DNA of 24,627 bases from Bacteroidales bacterium (GTDB lineage: Bacteria; Bacteroidota; Bacteroidia; Bacteroidales; F082): NCBI GenBank assembly GCA_017428285.1, contig JAFRRE010000024.1, positions 1 through 24,627 of the forward strand. Direction: 5' to 3'. The position numbers and the translations under genes were made by a program. The notes beneath the pieces were generated by a model. That model ran no database searches and had not been told where the DNA came from. It saw only the letters and a program-made list of their open reading frames with translations. Shown here piece after piece: positions 1 through 7,085 of the stretch. Numbering within the stretch: position 1 is the first letter of the stretch; every line of letters starts with the position of its first letter.

Positions 1-1317
1 AATAAAAAACATGACAAAATAAACGGGAAGGTAAGTCACTTTCCCGTTTTGTGTGACTTCTCGTTCGTTTGATAACACAAAGCCCTGCTTGATGTGATAG
101 TCCGGTGTAGAGACAAAAGCATCCAACGAGGCATGTATGTTGTAATCCTTCCCCGACTTCACTTCGACAGGAACCACCGAAAGCAGGTCATAGTCGTTTA
201 CAAGGAACTCAACCTCGCCTTTTTTCTTATTGTCATAATAGAACAGCGGGAAGCCGTGTGCAACAAGTTCGCTGCACACCACCGATTCATATACCGAACC
301 CAAGTTAACGCTTTTTTCATCATTCATGATGGCGGAAATACTATACTGATAAAGAAGCCGCGTCAACAGCCCCACATCGTTCAGATACAGTTTCAGCAGG
401 TTCTTGCTCTCCGATTCCACAAGCGGGAACCTTGGGTTGGAGACGGCCTTCACCTCGTTGCAGATACCGCTTTTCACAAGATACTCAAACTCAGCTTGAT
501 ACTGCCATGCTCTTGCCTGTTTCTTGTTCTCTATCTGGTTGAAACGAACCCGTTTCTTTTTGTTCTCAAGATAGGAGGGCACCAACTCATATATGCGCTC
601 AATGACCAATTTCCGTTCTTTGTCGTACTGGCTCGCATCGCCCTTGTAAAGTTCATAGACATCCTTTTGTGCCGATCTCACTTCGACAATATTATGTGTC
701 TCTATGAACTTGTTCACGGCATCAGGTAGCCCCCCGACCAATAGATATTTTTTGAACAAGTCCATCATTCGATTATGCAACGGTTCATCCAACGAGACTC
801 TTTGCATATAACACTGGCGTGCATGATTGATAAACTCCTCTCCTACATTGTTAGCCCACAGAAACTCCTCAAAATCAAGCTGAAACATTTTCACCACCTT
901 GATTCTCCCACCAGGCTTTGAAAGCGTCTCGTTTAACGCAATCCCCAGCTGCGAACCGCTGACGATATAAGTAAACCTATCATCTTGACGCAGGAATTTC
1001 AAAAGGGTGAGCATGTCGGGATAGGCTTGTATCTCATCCAAAAACACCAATGTGTTTGATTTCTCACCCAATCGGTTGCCGGCAATGGTGCTGAGCCGGA
1101 GGTAAAAGTCTTCTTTGTTACGGGTACCTTCAAAAAGCCGGTCGCCTTTCTTATCCTCATACAAATCAATCTCGATGTAATTCTTGAAACGCTTTTTCCC
1201 TTCATGTCTAATGATATAGGACTTTCCTATCTGTCGTGCTCCATCGAGAATCAGTATCTTTTCAGACCCATTATCAAGATATTCAGCGATTTCTGTTTGA
1301 ACTTTTCTTCTTAACAT
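1..1317 (-). CDS. AAA-family ATPase with C-terminal DUF4143 domain (3' end cut by window edge)
   Basis: The minus-strand frame is open from ATG at 1317 to base 1 (439 codons), so the stop lies just outside the window. The Walker A motif is GARQIGKS at about residues 26-33 and Walker B is LVFLDEIQ near 91-98, followed by a sensor-like SGSQLG. This matches the AAA_14 ATPases that carry DUF4143. The C-terminal part has GEVEF and PVEVKSGK, the PD-(D/E)xK-like pattern of DUF4143. Family members are about 400-450 residues, so only a few codons should be missing. They are common and multicopy in Bacteroidota and their cellular role is poorly known; DNA or nucleotide-dependent activity is inference. 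The gene is divergent from the ECF sigma gene, and its start codon overlaps the last unit of a 33-bp-phased repeat array. Confidence 0.9.
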   Translation of the reverse strand, partial: MLRRKVQTEIAEYLDNGSEKILILDGARQIGKSYIIRHEGKKRFKNYIEIDLYEDKKGDRLFEGTRNKEDFYLRLSTIAGNRLGEKSNTLVFLDEIQAYPDMLTLLKFLRQDDRFTYIVSGSQLGIALNETLSKPGGRIKVVKMFQLDFEEFLWANNVGEEFINHARQCYMQRVSLDEPLHNRMMDLFKKYLLVGGLPDAVNKFIETHNIVEVRSAQKDVYELYKGDASQYDKERKLVIERIYELVPSYLENKKKRVRFNQIENKKQARAWQYQAEFEYLVKSGICNEVKAVSNPRFPLVESESKNLLKLYLNDVGLLTRLLYQYSISAIMNDEKSVNLGSVYESVVCSELVAHGFPLFYYDNKKKGEVEFLVNDYDLLSVVPVEVKSGKDYNIHASLDAFVSTPDYHIKQGFVLSNEREVTQNGKVTYLPVYFVMFFI

Positions 1318-1427
1318 ACACTTTTCCTATAATTTTTCACCTGCAAAAATACACTTTTCCGCATAAATAGCAACAAAAGAAATACACTTTTCCGAAGAAA
1401 ACATAGGTCGAAATATACACTTTTCCG
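1318..1427 (-). repeat. Four-unit array of GGAAAAGTGTAT motif with 33-bp period
   Basis: On the minus strand the core GGAAAAGTGT occurs four times, at 1426-1417, 1393-1384, 1360-1351 and 1327-1318, each exactly 33 bp from the next. Three of the four cores are preceded by CGG or a close variant, and the sequence between cores is diverged. The unit nearest the gene runs into the ATG of the ATPase, and the second-nearest contains its -7 promoter box. A 33-bp period is about three helical turns, so all cores face the same side of the DNA. An operator array is an inference. Confidence 0.75.
1344..1377 (-). promoter_or_regulatory. Bacteroidota-type promoter for the ATPase gene
   Basis: Reading the minus strand, TATTTTTG at 1351-1344 fits the -7 box TAnnTTTG, with TTTGTTG at 1377-1371 in the right place for a -33 box (gap 19). 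The box lies 27 bases upstream of the ATG at 1317, which supports that start. It is embedded in the 33-bp repeat array, so a repressor bound there would cover the promoter. Confidence 0.6.
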
Positions 1428-1454
1428 AAGTTTGCGGTGTTTTTTCCTAAAAAA

Positions 1455-1481
1455 TGTAAGATTCCGCCCATTTCCACGATA
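1455..1481 (+). promoter_or_regulatory. Possible ECF-type autoregulated promoter upstream of the sigma gene
   Basis: No TAnnTTTG box precedes the sigma gene. Instead TGTAAG at 1455-1460 and CGATA at 1477-1481, about 16 bases apart, resemble the -35 (GTAA-type) and -10 (CG-type) elements of ECF sigma promoters. This would make the cluster autoregulated. The match is short and the call is tentative. Confidence 0.3.
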
Positions 1482-1503
1482 TAATAGCAAACGACCGAAG
1501 GTA

Positions 1504-1995
1504 ATGACGACCGAAGAGTTCAAACGAGACATCCTGCGACTGCAGCCCCGATTGCAGCGGACCGCCGAAAGCATCATCGGCGATGCCGACAGCGCAGCGG
1601 ATGCCGTCCAAGAAGCCGTCATCACACTTTGGGAACAACGCTCGACGATAAAAAGCCAGGACATGGAAAGGCTCAGCCTGACCATCGTGAAACGCCGCAG
1701 CATCGACCTGCTTAGGAAACAGAAACCCACAATACCTATCGATACGGAAAGCCTGATGCTTGCCGAGCCACCGCAGGACGATAACGAGGAACGCTACCGA
1801 CTGGCCCGAAAACTCGTCGAGCAACTGCCCAAACGCCAACGCGATGCCATCCTGATGAAATACGAGGATGGCCTCAGCGTGGAGGAAATCGAAAAAGCGA
1901 CGGGCATGAGTAGCACCCATGTGTATGCAACGCTGTCGCGCGCCTACAAGTCGTTGCGTGAAGCCATAAAACAATATAAAGATGAACAAATGTAA
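1504..1995 (+). CDS. ECF-type RNA polymerase sigma-70 factor
   Basis: This 163-residue protein has the usual ECF size and layout. Region 2 spans about residues 15-75, with IIGDADSAADAVQEA and the DNA-binding run VKRRSIDLLRKQ. After a short acidic linker, region 4 (about 105-155) has QLPKRQRDAILMKYEDGLSVEE and a helix-turn-helix. The open frame extends upstream to 1432, but those 24 residues are basic and atypical and would overlap the likely promoter, so ATG 1504 is preferred. It directs RNA polymerase to a dedicated promoter set, normally under control of a membrane anti-sigma factor. The following gene encodes a single-pass membrane protein and is the natural candidate partner. The trigger cannot be read from the sequence. 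Confidence 0.9.
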   Translation: MTTEEFKRDILRLQPRLQRTAESIIGDADSAADAVQEAVITLWEQRSTIKSQDMERLSLTIVKRRSIDLLRKQKPTIPIDTESLMLAEPPQDDNEERYRLARKLVEQLPKRQRDAILMKYEDGLSVEEIEKATGMSSTHVYATLSRAYKSLREAIKQYKDEQM

Positions 1996-2006
1996 ATTAG
2001 ATATTA

Positions 2007-2075
2007 GACACGAGACGCGAGACTGCGAGACACGAGACGTTTGGTTTGTCCCGTGTCACGAAGTCCCGTGTCACG
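2007..2075. repeat. Imperfect palindromic repeat built from GACACGAGACG / TCCCGTGTCACG units
   Basis: The sigma to anti-sigma spacer holds two direct copies of GACACGAGACG (2007-2017, 2029-2039) followed by two direct copies of TCCCGTGTCACG (2049-2060, 2064-2075). The second pair is roughly the reverse complement of the first, so the whole can fold into a hairpin. It looks like a dispersed intergenic repeat rather than a regulatory site. It could attenuate transcription between the two genes. Confidence 0.6.
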
Positions 2076-2129
2076 CGTCAAATGATATAGTTATTATTGA
2101 ATATTGAACAGTTATAAACAGAAACAAGG

Positions 2130-2948
2130 ATGAATACTGAAAACGAAATGAACGAGGAAGTCCGCCAGCTGCTAAATAGTCTGGAAGAACACGGGAAGAA
2201 CGCCCGCCGACAAAAGAAACTTGGCGACTTGATTGACCAATTGTCGGAGAAAGAATTAGGGACGGGTACGTCATTGCGAGGAACGAAGCAATCCAGAAAA
2301 CAAGTTGACTCCCTGGATTGCTTCGTCGTGCCTCCTCGCAATGACGCAAAGCGACGCAAGCTTTATCCGCTTTGGTGGGCCATGGGTGCGGCAGCCGCAT
2401 GCCTTCTGCTTTGGCTACTCGTCAAACCGAACGCAAAACAGCAACCCGAGATGGAAAGGGCAATCCTTGTTGAAGAAAAAAAAGCCGTTGATTCAACCAA
2501 GACCGAGGTGCCAGAAGTGATTCTGGAAGCGCCTGTTGCTGAAGAGGAACTTTTGGCAGCGGAAACTACAAATGAAACGGAAAAGTCCGAATCTGGATTG
2601 CTTCGGTCGTCCCTCCCTCGCAATGACGTACAAGAAAAACACAATAATGAAACCATTCAAAAGCAACTGTTGGCAGAAAACACCACAACAGAGCCTTTGG
2701 AATCCCCCAAGCCCACTGATACCGCAAACATTGGATCCAACCATACACCCATCGAAAGTGAAACACCTTCAGCCGTTCAAAAGCCCCAGCGGAGAGTCAT
2801 CCGGAGCCTCAACCTGGTGTGCTACGAATGTCAGAAGGGCCCCGAATTCTTCACCAAACCTGTCATGGAAGACAGAACCTTATTCGGTCAGCCGCAAGAC
2901 CCGAACATGAAAAACGGATCGCTGGCCTTGGAAATCAAACTCAATTAA
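2130..2948 (+). CDS. Single-pass membrane protein, candidate anti-sigma factor, carrying two in-frame palindromic repeat insertions
   Basis: This 272-residue protein has a polar N-terminal cytoplasmic-type segment (1-76), one strongly hydrophobic membrane helix at about 79-98 (LWWAMGAAAACLLLWLLV), and a long acidic Ser/Thr/Pro-rich region ending in a conserved-looking tail, SLALEIKLN. That topology and its place after an ECF sigma gene suggest an anti-sigma factor, but no ZAS zinc motif or FecR domain is visible, so the function is inferred from context. Residues 47-73 and 155-167 are encoded by palindromic repeat DNA (SLRGTKQS, LDCFV, RNDA; then GLLRSSLPRNDV) and probably do not belong to the ancestral protein. 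It ends 12 bp before the outer-membrane protein gene, implying cotranscription. Confidence 0.7.
   Translation: MNTENEMNEEVRQLLNSLEEHGKNARRQKKLGDLIDQLSEKELGTGTSLRGTKQSRKQVDSLDCFVVPPRNDAKRRKLYPLWWAMGAAAACLLLWLLVKPNAKQQPEMERAILVEEKKAVDSTKTEVPEVILEAPVAEEELLAAETTNETEKSESGLLRSSLPRNDVQEKHNNETIQKQLLAENTTTEPLESPKPTDTANIGSNHTPIESETPSAVQKPQRRVIRSLNLVCYECQKGPEFFTKPVMEDRTLFGQPQDPNMKNGSLALEIKLN
2269..2346. repeat. Palindromic dispersed-type repeat inserted in frame (CGTCATTGCGAGG family)
   Basis: The left arm 2269-2296 begins CGTCATTGCGAGGAACGAAG. The right arm 2313-2346 begins CTGGATTGCTTCGTCGTG and ends CTCGCAATGACG. They are inverted copies, the right arm carrying six extra bases, separated by a 16-base loop. 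The element is 78 bp, exactly 26 codons, and the host gene reads through it. I recognise the CATTGCGAGG...GAAGCAATCC core as a repeat widespread in bacterial genomes; this is from memory. Confidence 0.9.
2593..2629. repeat. Half copy of the CATTGCGAGG-family repeat, second insertion in the same gene
   Basis: Bases 2593-2629 (CTGGATTGCTTCGGTCG ... CTCGCAATGACGT) match the right arm of the element at 2313-2346 with small changes. No matching left arm lies nearby. It is read in frame as GLLRSSLPRNDV in the periplasmic part of the membrane protein. Confidence 0.85.
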
Positions 2949-2960
2949 AACTTGGAAACC

Positions 2961-4259
2961 ATGAGACGCATCATTTTATCATTAGCCATTCTTTTGGCTG
3001 CACAAATAGGCTTCGCCCAGAAAGAAGTCGCCATCGAGCAAAACATCAACCAGCGCATCAACGAGCTGGAAATCTATTCAGGATGGAATGTCCATCTCAT
3101 TCACCACGAGGCCGACAGCGGCTACCGCGTGGCCATCATCACCGAAGATGATTTGGCGGCACGGGCCTACAATGTGCAACTCTGTAATGTCAAAGACTCA
3201 ACCTTGACCATCCTTGAAAACACACAGTTGCCCCGAGGCACTGTGGTGGAGATTGAAGGTCCCATGACCTTCGGGCAAATCAACCTTTTGAACAATGCTA
3301 CGGCTGAGGCGGATTATGTCGTTGCCTCCGCAGCATCTGTACCGGAGGACTGGACCAACCTCAACCTTTGCATGTATTCAAGTTTTCATGTCCGGCATTA
3401 TCACATTCCCAATCCGGAAAACTCGCCAGGTATGAAGATTTGGGACCAAGCCCAATTGACTATTGATACCATTTCGGGTGAAGGTGATGCTGTGGTGAAT
3501 ACTTATGCAGGAAATTTTCAATACGGAAGCGATATCCTGCGAGGCAAAATTACATTGTATGATTATGAGGCAACTAATAATTGGCCTTATCAGCAAACAG
3601 ATGTGAGGGTAATCAAGACCAAAGAAGTCGACGGCGAAATAACATACACCGAACACCGTAAGATTTGGAACAATTCGATTTCTTTCAGAGCCACAATAGG
3701 CGATCGCTCTGACCCTAATCCCATTGATTTTGAGAGTCCTTTCAGACATAACGACACAAGAACCTTTTCAGGGAATTTGCAAACAGGATTTAGGTTCAGC
3801 AAGCACTTTGGGTTGAACACTGGACTGAAAGCAATGTTGAATTACCAATATTTGGATCATCAAGTGAAATTGACCGATGATGGCGGCTTAGAGTGTATCG
3901 ACGGACAAACGCCGATTCAAAAAAACATGCTTATGAGTATGTATTTCGGCGTTCCCGTGGAGTTTCACTACTATCTCGGAAAAACACATTCCAACAGCTT
4001 TTCTATGGATGCTTTCCTCGGACGCCGGATGATGGGATTACTCAACACCCGCGATAAATCAAGCAACTGGGAAGGCTGGGTCGGTACCGAAGCCCCGCAA
4101 CTCTTCAACCCCTGGAAACTGGAAATGGGTGTCAGTTTCAACACCAACTTGATAGGCATCTTTCACGGCATTCGGGTCTTCACTAACCTTCTGCCCGAGT
4201 ACAAGCCAGGGATTACGACGGACAAGTTCAGGAGTGTTGGACTAGAGATTAAACTTTAA
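2961..4259 (+). CDS. Outer-membrane beta-barrel protein with N-terminal GIN-like (DUF2807) head
   Basis: The 432-residue product starts with a signal peptide ending in GFAQ (residues 1-20 from ATG 2961; the TTG at 2952 would add three residues before it and is less likely). Residues about 25-200 resemble the GIN/DUF2807 beta-solenoid head: short alternating strands, a GWNVHLI opening, and repeated hydrophobic-polar patterns around LNNATAEADYVV. The C-terminal 180-200 residues have the aromatic alternation of a barrel (GFRFSKHFGLNTGLKAML, FHYYLGK) and end in VGLEIKL. The preceding gene also ends in LEIKLN, a similar terminal strand. As the last gene of the sigma cluster it could be a surface sensor or a target of the sigma factor. 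The exact role is unknown. Confidence 0.7.
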   Translation: MRRIILSLAILLAAQIGFAQKEVAIEQNINQRINELEIYSGWNVHLIHHEADSGYRVAIITEDDLAARAYNVQLCNVKDSTLTILENTQLPRGTVVEIEGPMTFGQINLLNNATAEADYVVASAASVPEDWTNLNLCMYSSFHVRHYHIPNPENSPGMKIWDQAQLTIDTISGEGDAVVNTYAGNFQYGSDILRGKITLYDYEATNNWPYQQTDVRVIKTKEVDGEITYTEHRKIWNNSISFRATIGDRSDPNPIDFESPFRHNDTRTFSGNLQTGFRFSKHFGLNTGLKAMLNYQYLDHQVKLTDDGGLECIDGQTPIQKNMLMSMYFGVPVEFHYYLGKTHSNSFSMDAFLGRRMMGLLNTRDKSSNWEGWVGTEAPQLFNPWKLEMGVSFNTNLIGIFHGIRVFTNLLPEYKPGITTDKFRSVGLEIKL

Positions 4260-4274
4260 TTTACAGCATTACCC

Positions 4275-4308
4275 AAAGCCATCGAAAGCGATTTCGGTGG
4301 CTTTTTTT
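4275..4308 (+). terminator. Strong intrinsic terminator after the sigma cluster
   Basis: AAAGCCATCGAAA (4275-4287) pairs with TTTCGGTGGCTTT (4292-4304) with one wobble and a 4-base GCGA loop, followed by a T run to 4308. It starts 15 bp after the outer-membrane protein stop codon and separates that operon from GH97. Confidence 0.9.
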
Positions 4309-4337
4309 GTGAAGTGCTACAAAAATCTCTATTTTTG
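4306..4337 (+). promoter_or_regulatory. Promoter of the GH97 gene, -33 box inside terminator T tract
   Basis: TATTTTTG at 4330-4337 is a perfect -7 box, 21 bases before the GH97 ATG. TTTG at 4306-4309, in the tail of the upstream terminator, lies 20 bases before it and is suitable as the -33 box. Confidence 0.75.
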
Positions 4338-4358
4338 CCAGCATAAAACTTCACCATC

Positions 4359-6347
4359 ATGAAAAAACTCCTTCTTTCTGCGCTCCTTATGCTTTGCGTG
4401 AGCGCCTTTGCCCAAAAGCAATACACATTGCAATCGCCCGACAAGGACATCACCGTCACCATTGAGGCGGGCGAACAGCTCACTTATTCCGTCACGCATG
4501 GAAACACCTGCGTATTGACGCCCTCGCCCATAGGGATGAAACTCACAGATGGCACCACGCTTGGCACAAAACCTGTCGTGAAAAGCGCCAAGACGCGCTC
4601 GGTCAACCAAACCATGCCGTCTCCTTTATATAAAAAAGCCGAAATCCCTGAAGTCTACGAGGAACTGACACTAACCTTCAAAGGCAACTACAAGGTCATC
4701 TTCCGCGCCTACGATGCTGGTGTGGCATACCGTTTTGAGACCGACTTCCGTAAGCCTATCATTATAGAAAACGAGACCGCAGATTTTAACTTTGACAAGG
4801 ATTATCAAGGCTTTATCCCGTATGTTTTAAGGCGTGCCGGACAAGAAGGTCCACTCATCAACCAGCAGTTCTACAACTCGTTTGAGAACACCTACTCCCA
4901 TATCAACCTCAGCCAGATGGACCCCGAAAAGCTCGCCTTCCTGCCTTTGCTGGTCGAACTCAGCGACGGCAAGAAAGCCGTCATCACCGAGGCCGACTTG
5001 GAGGACTTCCCCGGTTTATATCTGCGTAACGCCAACGGCAAAAACGGACTCTCCGCCGTCCACGCGCCCTATCCCAAGACCCGCGAGCAAGGCGGCCACA
5101 ACAACCTGCAATGGATTGTGAAGGAACGCGAGAACTACATTGCCAAGACCGCCGGCAAACGCGCTTTCCCTTGGCGTATCATCGCCATCTCGGAAAATGA
5201 CAAAGAGTTGGCCGACAACGACTTAGTCTATCTCTTGGCCTCACCCAACCGCATTGGCGATGTCTCGTGGATCCAGCCCGGAAAGGTGGCTTGGGACTGG
5301 TGGAACGCATGGAACATTTATGGCGTCGACTTCAAGGCGGGCATCAACAACGACACCTATAAGTACTACATCGACTTCGCCTCGCAATACGGCATCGAAT
5401 ATGTCATCCTCGACGAAGGCTGGGCGGTCAACAAGCAAGCCGACCTTTTCCAAGTGGTGCCCGAAATCGACATCAAGGAACTAGTTGATTATGGCGCCGA
5501 GCGCAATGTGGGCATCGTGCTTTGGGTGGGCTATGCCGCCATCGACAAGGACATGGAACATGTCTGCCAACACTATGCCGACATGGGTGTGAAAGGCTTC
5601 AAGGTCGACTTCATGGACGGCGACGACCAGATGATCGTCGACTTCTACTACCGCATGGCCGAGACCGCCGCCCGTCACCACCTCTTCATCGACTTCCACG
5701 GGGCCTACAAGCCCACAGGCCTCAACCGCACCTATCCCAATGTGCTCAACCACGAAGGCGTGTATGGCCTCGAACAAGCCAAATGGGACAACGAGAGCGA
5801 CCTCGTCACCAACGAAGTCACCATCCCCTTCATCCGTATGTTGGCCGGTCCGCTTGACTACACCCAAGGCGCGATGAAAAACGCCAACAAGAACAACTTC
5901 GCCGCCATCTATACCGAGCCGATGAGTCAGGGCACACGCTGCCGTCAGCTGGCTGAATATGTGATCTTTGAATCACCGTTCAACATGCTCTGCGACAGCC
6001 CGAGCAACTACATGAAAGAAGATGAATGCACCCAATTCATCGCTTCTGTTCCCACCACTTGGGATGAGACCGTGGTGCTCGACGGCAAGGTGGGCGAATA
6101 CCTCGTCATCGCCCGTCGCAAGGACTTCCATTGGTATGTGGGTGTCATCACCAACTGGGAGGAACGCGATATTGAAATCGACCTCGGCGTGCTGCCCAAC
6201 TTCGGTGCCAAGTCGGGACATATTTTCCGTGACGGTCCCAACGCCAACCGCGTGGCAAAAGACTATGTCTCCGAGCAAGCCCAAGTGTGGGGCAACAAGG
6301 TGAAAGTGCATCTCGCCAAAGGCGGCGGTGCCGTGATGGTATTCTAA
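4359..6347 (+). CDS. Glycoside hydrolase family 97, probable retaining alpha-galactosidase type
   Basis: The 662-residue protein has signal peptide MKKLLLSALLMLCVSAFA, an N-terminal beta-sandwich (about 20-280), a (beta/alpha)8 barrel (about 290-560) and a C-terminal beta domain. Diagnostic GH97 stretches are AWDWWNAWNIYGVDF, YVILDEGW, GVKGFKVDFMDGDDQ and LAGPLDYTQGAM. From recalled literature, inverting members such as SusB use glutamates, while retaining members such as B. thetaiotaomicron BT1871 use an Asp near 415 as nucleophile. D417 in KVDFMD fits the retaining group, and the length is that of BT1871 rather than the longer SusB. E466 or E472 is a candidate acid/base. It should act in the periplasm, releasing alpha-galactosyl ends. 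It has its own promoter and terminator. Confidence 0.88.
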   Translation: MKKLLLSALLMLCVSAFAQKQYTLQSPDKDITVTIEAGEQLTYSVTHGNTCVLTPSPIGMKLTDGTTLGTKPVVKSAKTRSVNQTMPSPLYKKAEIPEVYEELTLTFKGNYKVIFRAYDAGVAYRFETDFRKPIIIENETADFNFDKDYQGFIPYVLRRAGQEGPLINQQFYNSFENTYSHINLSQMDPEKLAFLPLLVELSDGKKAVITEADLEDFPGLYLRNANGKNGLSAVHAPYPKTREQGGHNNLQWIVKERENYIAKTAGKRAFPWRIIAISENDKELADNDLVYLLASPNRIGDVSWIQPGKVAWDWWNAWNIYGVDFKAGINNDTYKYYIDFASQYGIEYVILDEGWAVNKQADLFQVVPEIDIKELVDYGAERNVGIVLWVGYAAIDKDMEHVCQHYADMGVKGFKVDFMDGDDQMIVDFYYRMAETAARHHLFIDFHGAYKPTGLNRTYPNVLNHEGVYGLEQAKWDNESDLVTNEVTIPFIRMLAGPLDYTQGAMKNANKNNFAAIYTEPMSQGTRCRQLAEYVIFESPFNMLCDSPSNYMKEDECTQFIASVPTTWDETVVLDGKVGEYLVIARRKDFHWYVGVITNWEERDIEIDLGVLPNFGAKSGHIFRDGPNANRVAKDYVSEQAQVWGNKVKVHLAKGGGAVMVF

Positions 6348-6365
6348 TAAGACCTTTAAAGAATT

Positions 6366-6421
6366 TGAGTTTTTTCCAAAGTTGTGGTTTTTATCGATTT
6401 TGGAAAAAACTCAGTTTTTTT
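6366..6421. terminator. Intrinsic terminator with perfect 15-bp stem after GH97
   Basis: TGAGTTTTTTCCAAA (6366-6380) and TTTGGAAAAAACTCA (6399-6413) are perfect inverted copies, with an 18-base loop and a T tract at 6415-6421. It follows the GH97 stop by 19 bases. The stem's own A and T runs may make it work on both strands. Confidence 0.8.
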
Positions 6422-6428
6422 CCTATGT

Positions 6429-6451
6429 TGTAAGAAATATTCTTACATTTG
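6429..6451 (+). promoter_or_regulatory. ParD/ParE promoter with overlapping operator-like inverted repeat
   Basis: TGTAAGAA (6429-6436), a 3-base spacer and TTCTTACA (6440-6447) form a perfect 8+3+8 inverted repeat. It overlaps the -7 box TACATTTG at 6444-6451, which lies 19 bases before the antitoxin ATG. ParD-type antitoxins repress their own promoter through such sites, so this is the likely autoregulatory operator. The position also supports ATG 6471 as the start. Confidence 0.7.
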
Positions 6452-6470
6452 CGGCATAAAACAAATCACT

Positions 6471-6719
6471 ATGAGCAGAACAGTAACAGCATCCTTGGGG
6501 CCTCATTATGAGGAGTTTATTCAGAACAGCATTCTCTGCGGAAGATATAACAATGCCAGTGAGGTAGTCCGGGCAGGCCTTCGGCTTTTGGAGGAAAGAG
6601 AAAAGAAAATGGAGTATTTGAGAGCTGCCATCCAAGAAGGTATTGATAGTGGAATATGCGAGGACTTTGATCCCGAAGAACATTTGAAACAACTGAAATC
6701 CGCCCGTCGTAATGGCTAA
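6471..6719 (+). CDS. ParD-type antitoxin, ribbon-helix-helix (CopG family)
   Basis: The 82-residue protein begins MSRTVTASLGPHYEEFI. The N-terminal strand and two helices (YNNASEVVRAGLRLLEERE) are the ribbon-helix-helix DNA-binding fold of ParD/CC2985-like antitoxins. The acidic C-terminal tail (IDSGICEDFDPEEHLKQL) is the part that wraps the toxin in this family. The open frame reaches back to 6384, but that stretch crosses the terminator and promoter, so ATG 6471 is chosen. It overlaps the toxin gene by 8 bases, the usual coupling that keeps antitoxin made first. Confidence 0.9.
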   Translation: MSRTVTASLGPHYEEFIQNSILCGRYNNASEVVRAGLRLLEEREKKMEYLRAAIQEGIDSGICEDFDPEEHLKQLKSARRNG

Positions 6720-7005
6720 ATTTCACCTGTCTAACAAAGCGGTAGAAGACCTGGATTCCATCTGGTTGTACACGCTTGAGACTTGGTCAGAGGACCAAGC
6801 TGACTTTTACTATCACGAGCTGGTAAAAGCCTGTCAAGATATCGCAAACCGTCCTACCTATTTGGACAAGGAATACCAGGAAATCATGCCAGGTCTATAT
6901 GGTCATCACATATACAAACACCTGATTTTCTACATTCTCGTAGAAGATGGCGTGGAAATCGTTCGAATCCTTCACGAACGGATGGATTTCGAGCGGCATT
7001 TGTAA
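6712..7005 (+). CDS. ParE/RelE-superfamily toxin
   Basis: This 97-residue protein has the ParE pattern: N-terminal strand KFHLSNKAVEDLDSIWLYT, two helices with WSEDQADFYYHEL, and C-terminal strands LYGHHIYKHLIFYILVEDGVEIVRILHERMDFERHL (shown here only as family-typical ending, with the RILHERMD core). ParE toxins generally poison DNA gyrase, while RelE relatives cut mRNA. The ending RILHxRMD favours ParE, but the target cannot be proved by sequence. The start overlaps the antitoxin stop (ATGGCTAA). The pair sits between two carbohydrate-enzyme genes and appears to be an independent, mobile-type cassette. Confidence 0.88.
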   Translation: MAKFHLSNKAVEDLDSIWLYTLETWSEDQADFYYHELVKACQDIANRPTYLDKEYQEIMPGLYGHHIYKHLIFYILVEDGVEIVRILHERMDFERHL

Positions 7006-7085
7006 TTGCGGATCTCGTCATAGAATTATAAAACAGGAAAGTCTTGGATATTGCAAGAGAAAAACATGAAATTCAATTATTTTCC

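Noticed and set aside
94..729. 211-codon plus-strand open frame
   Set aside because: It lies fully antisense to the AAA/DUF4143 gene and its translation has no recognisable domain; it reflects codon bias of the real gene.
1318..1427. Possible small CRISPR array (33-bp period)
   Set aside because: Only about 10-15 bases are conserved per unit, the intervening sequence is about 20 bases, and no cas genes are present. The units merge into a promoter and start codon.
1432..1503. Longer N-terminus for the ECF sigma factor
   Set aside because: The extra 24 residues are unlike any sigma N-terminus and overlap the probable promoter; ATG 1504 gives a normal-length protein.
2269..2346. Frameshift or pseudogene in the anti-sigma-like gene
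   Set aside because: The inserted element is 78 bp, a multiple of three, and the frame stays open from start to stop with a sensible membrane helix after it.
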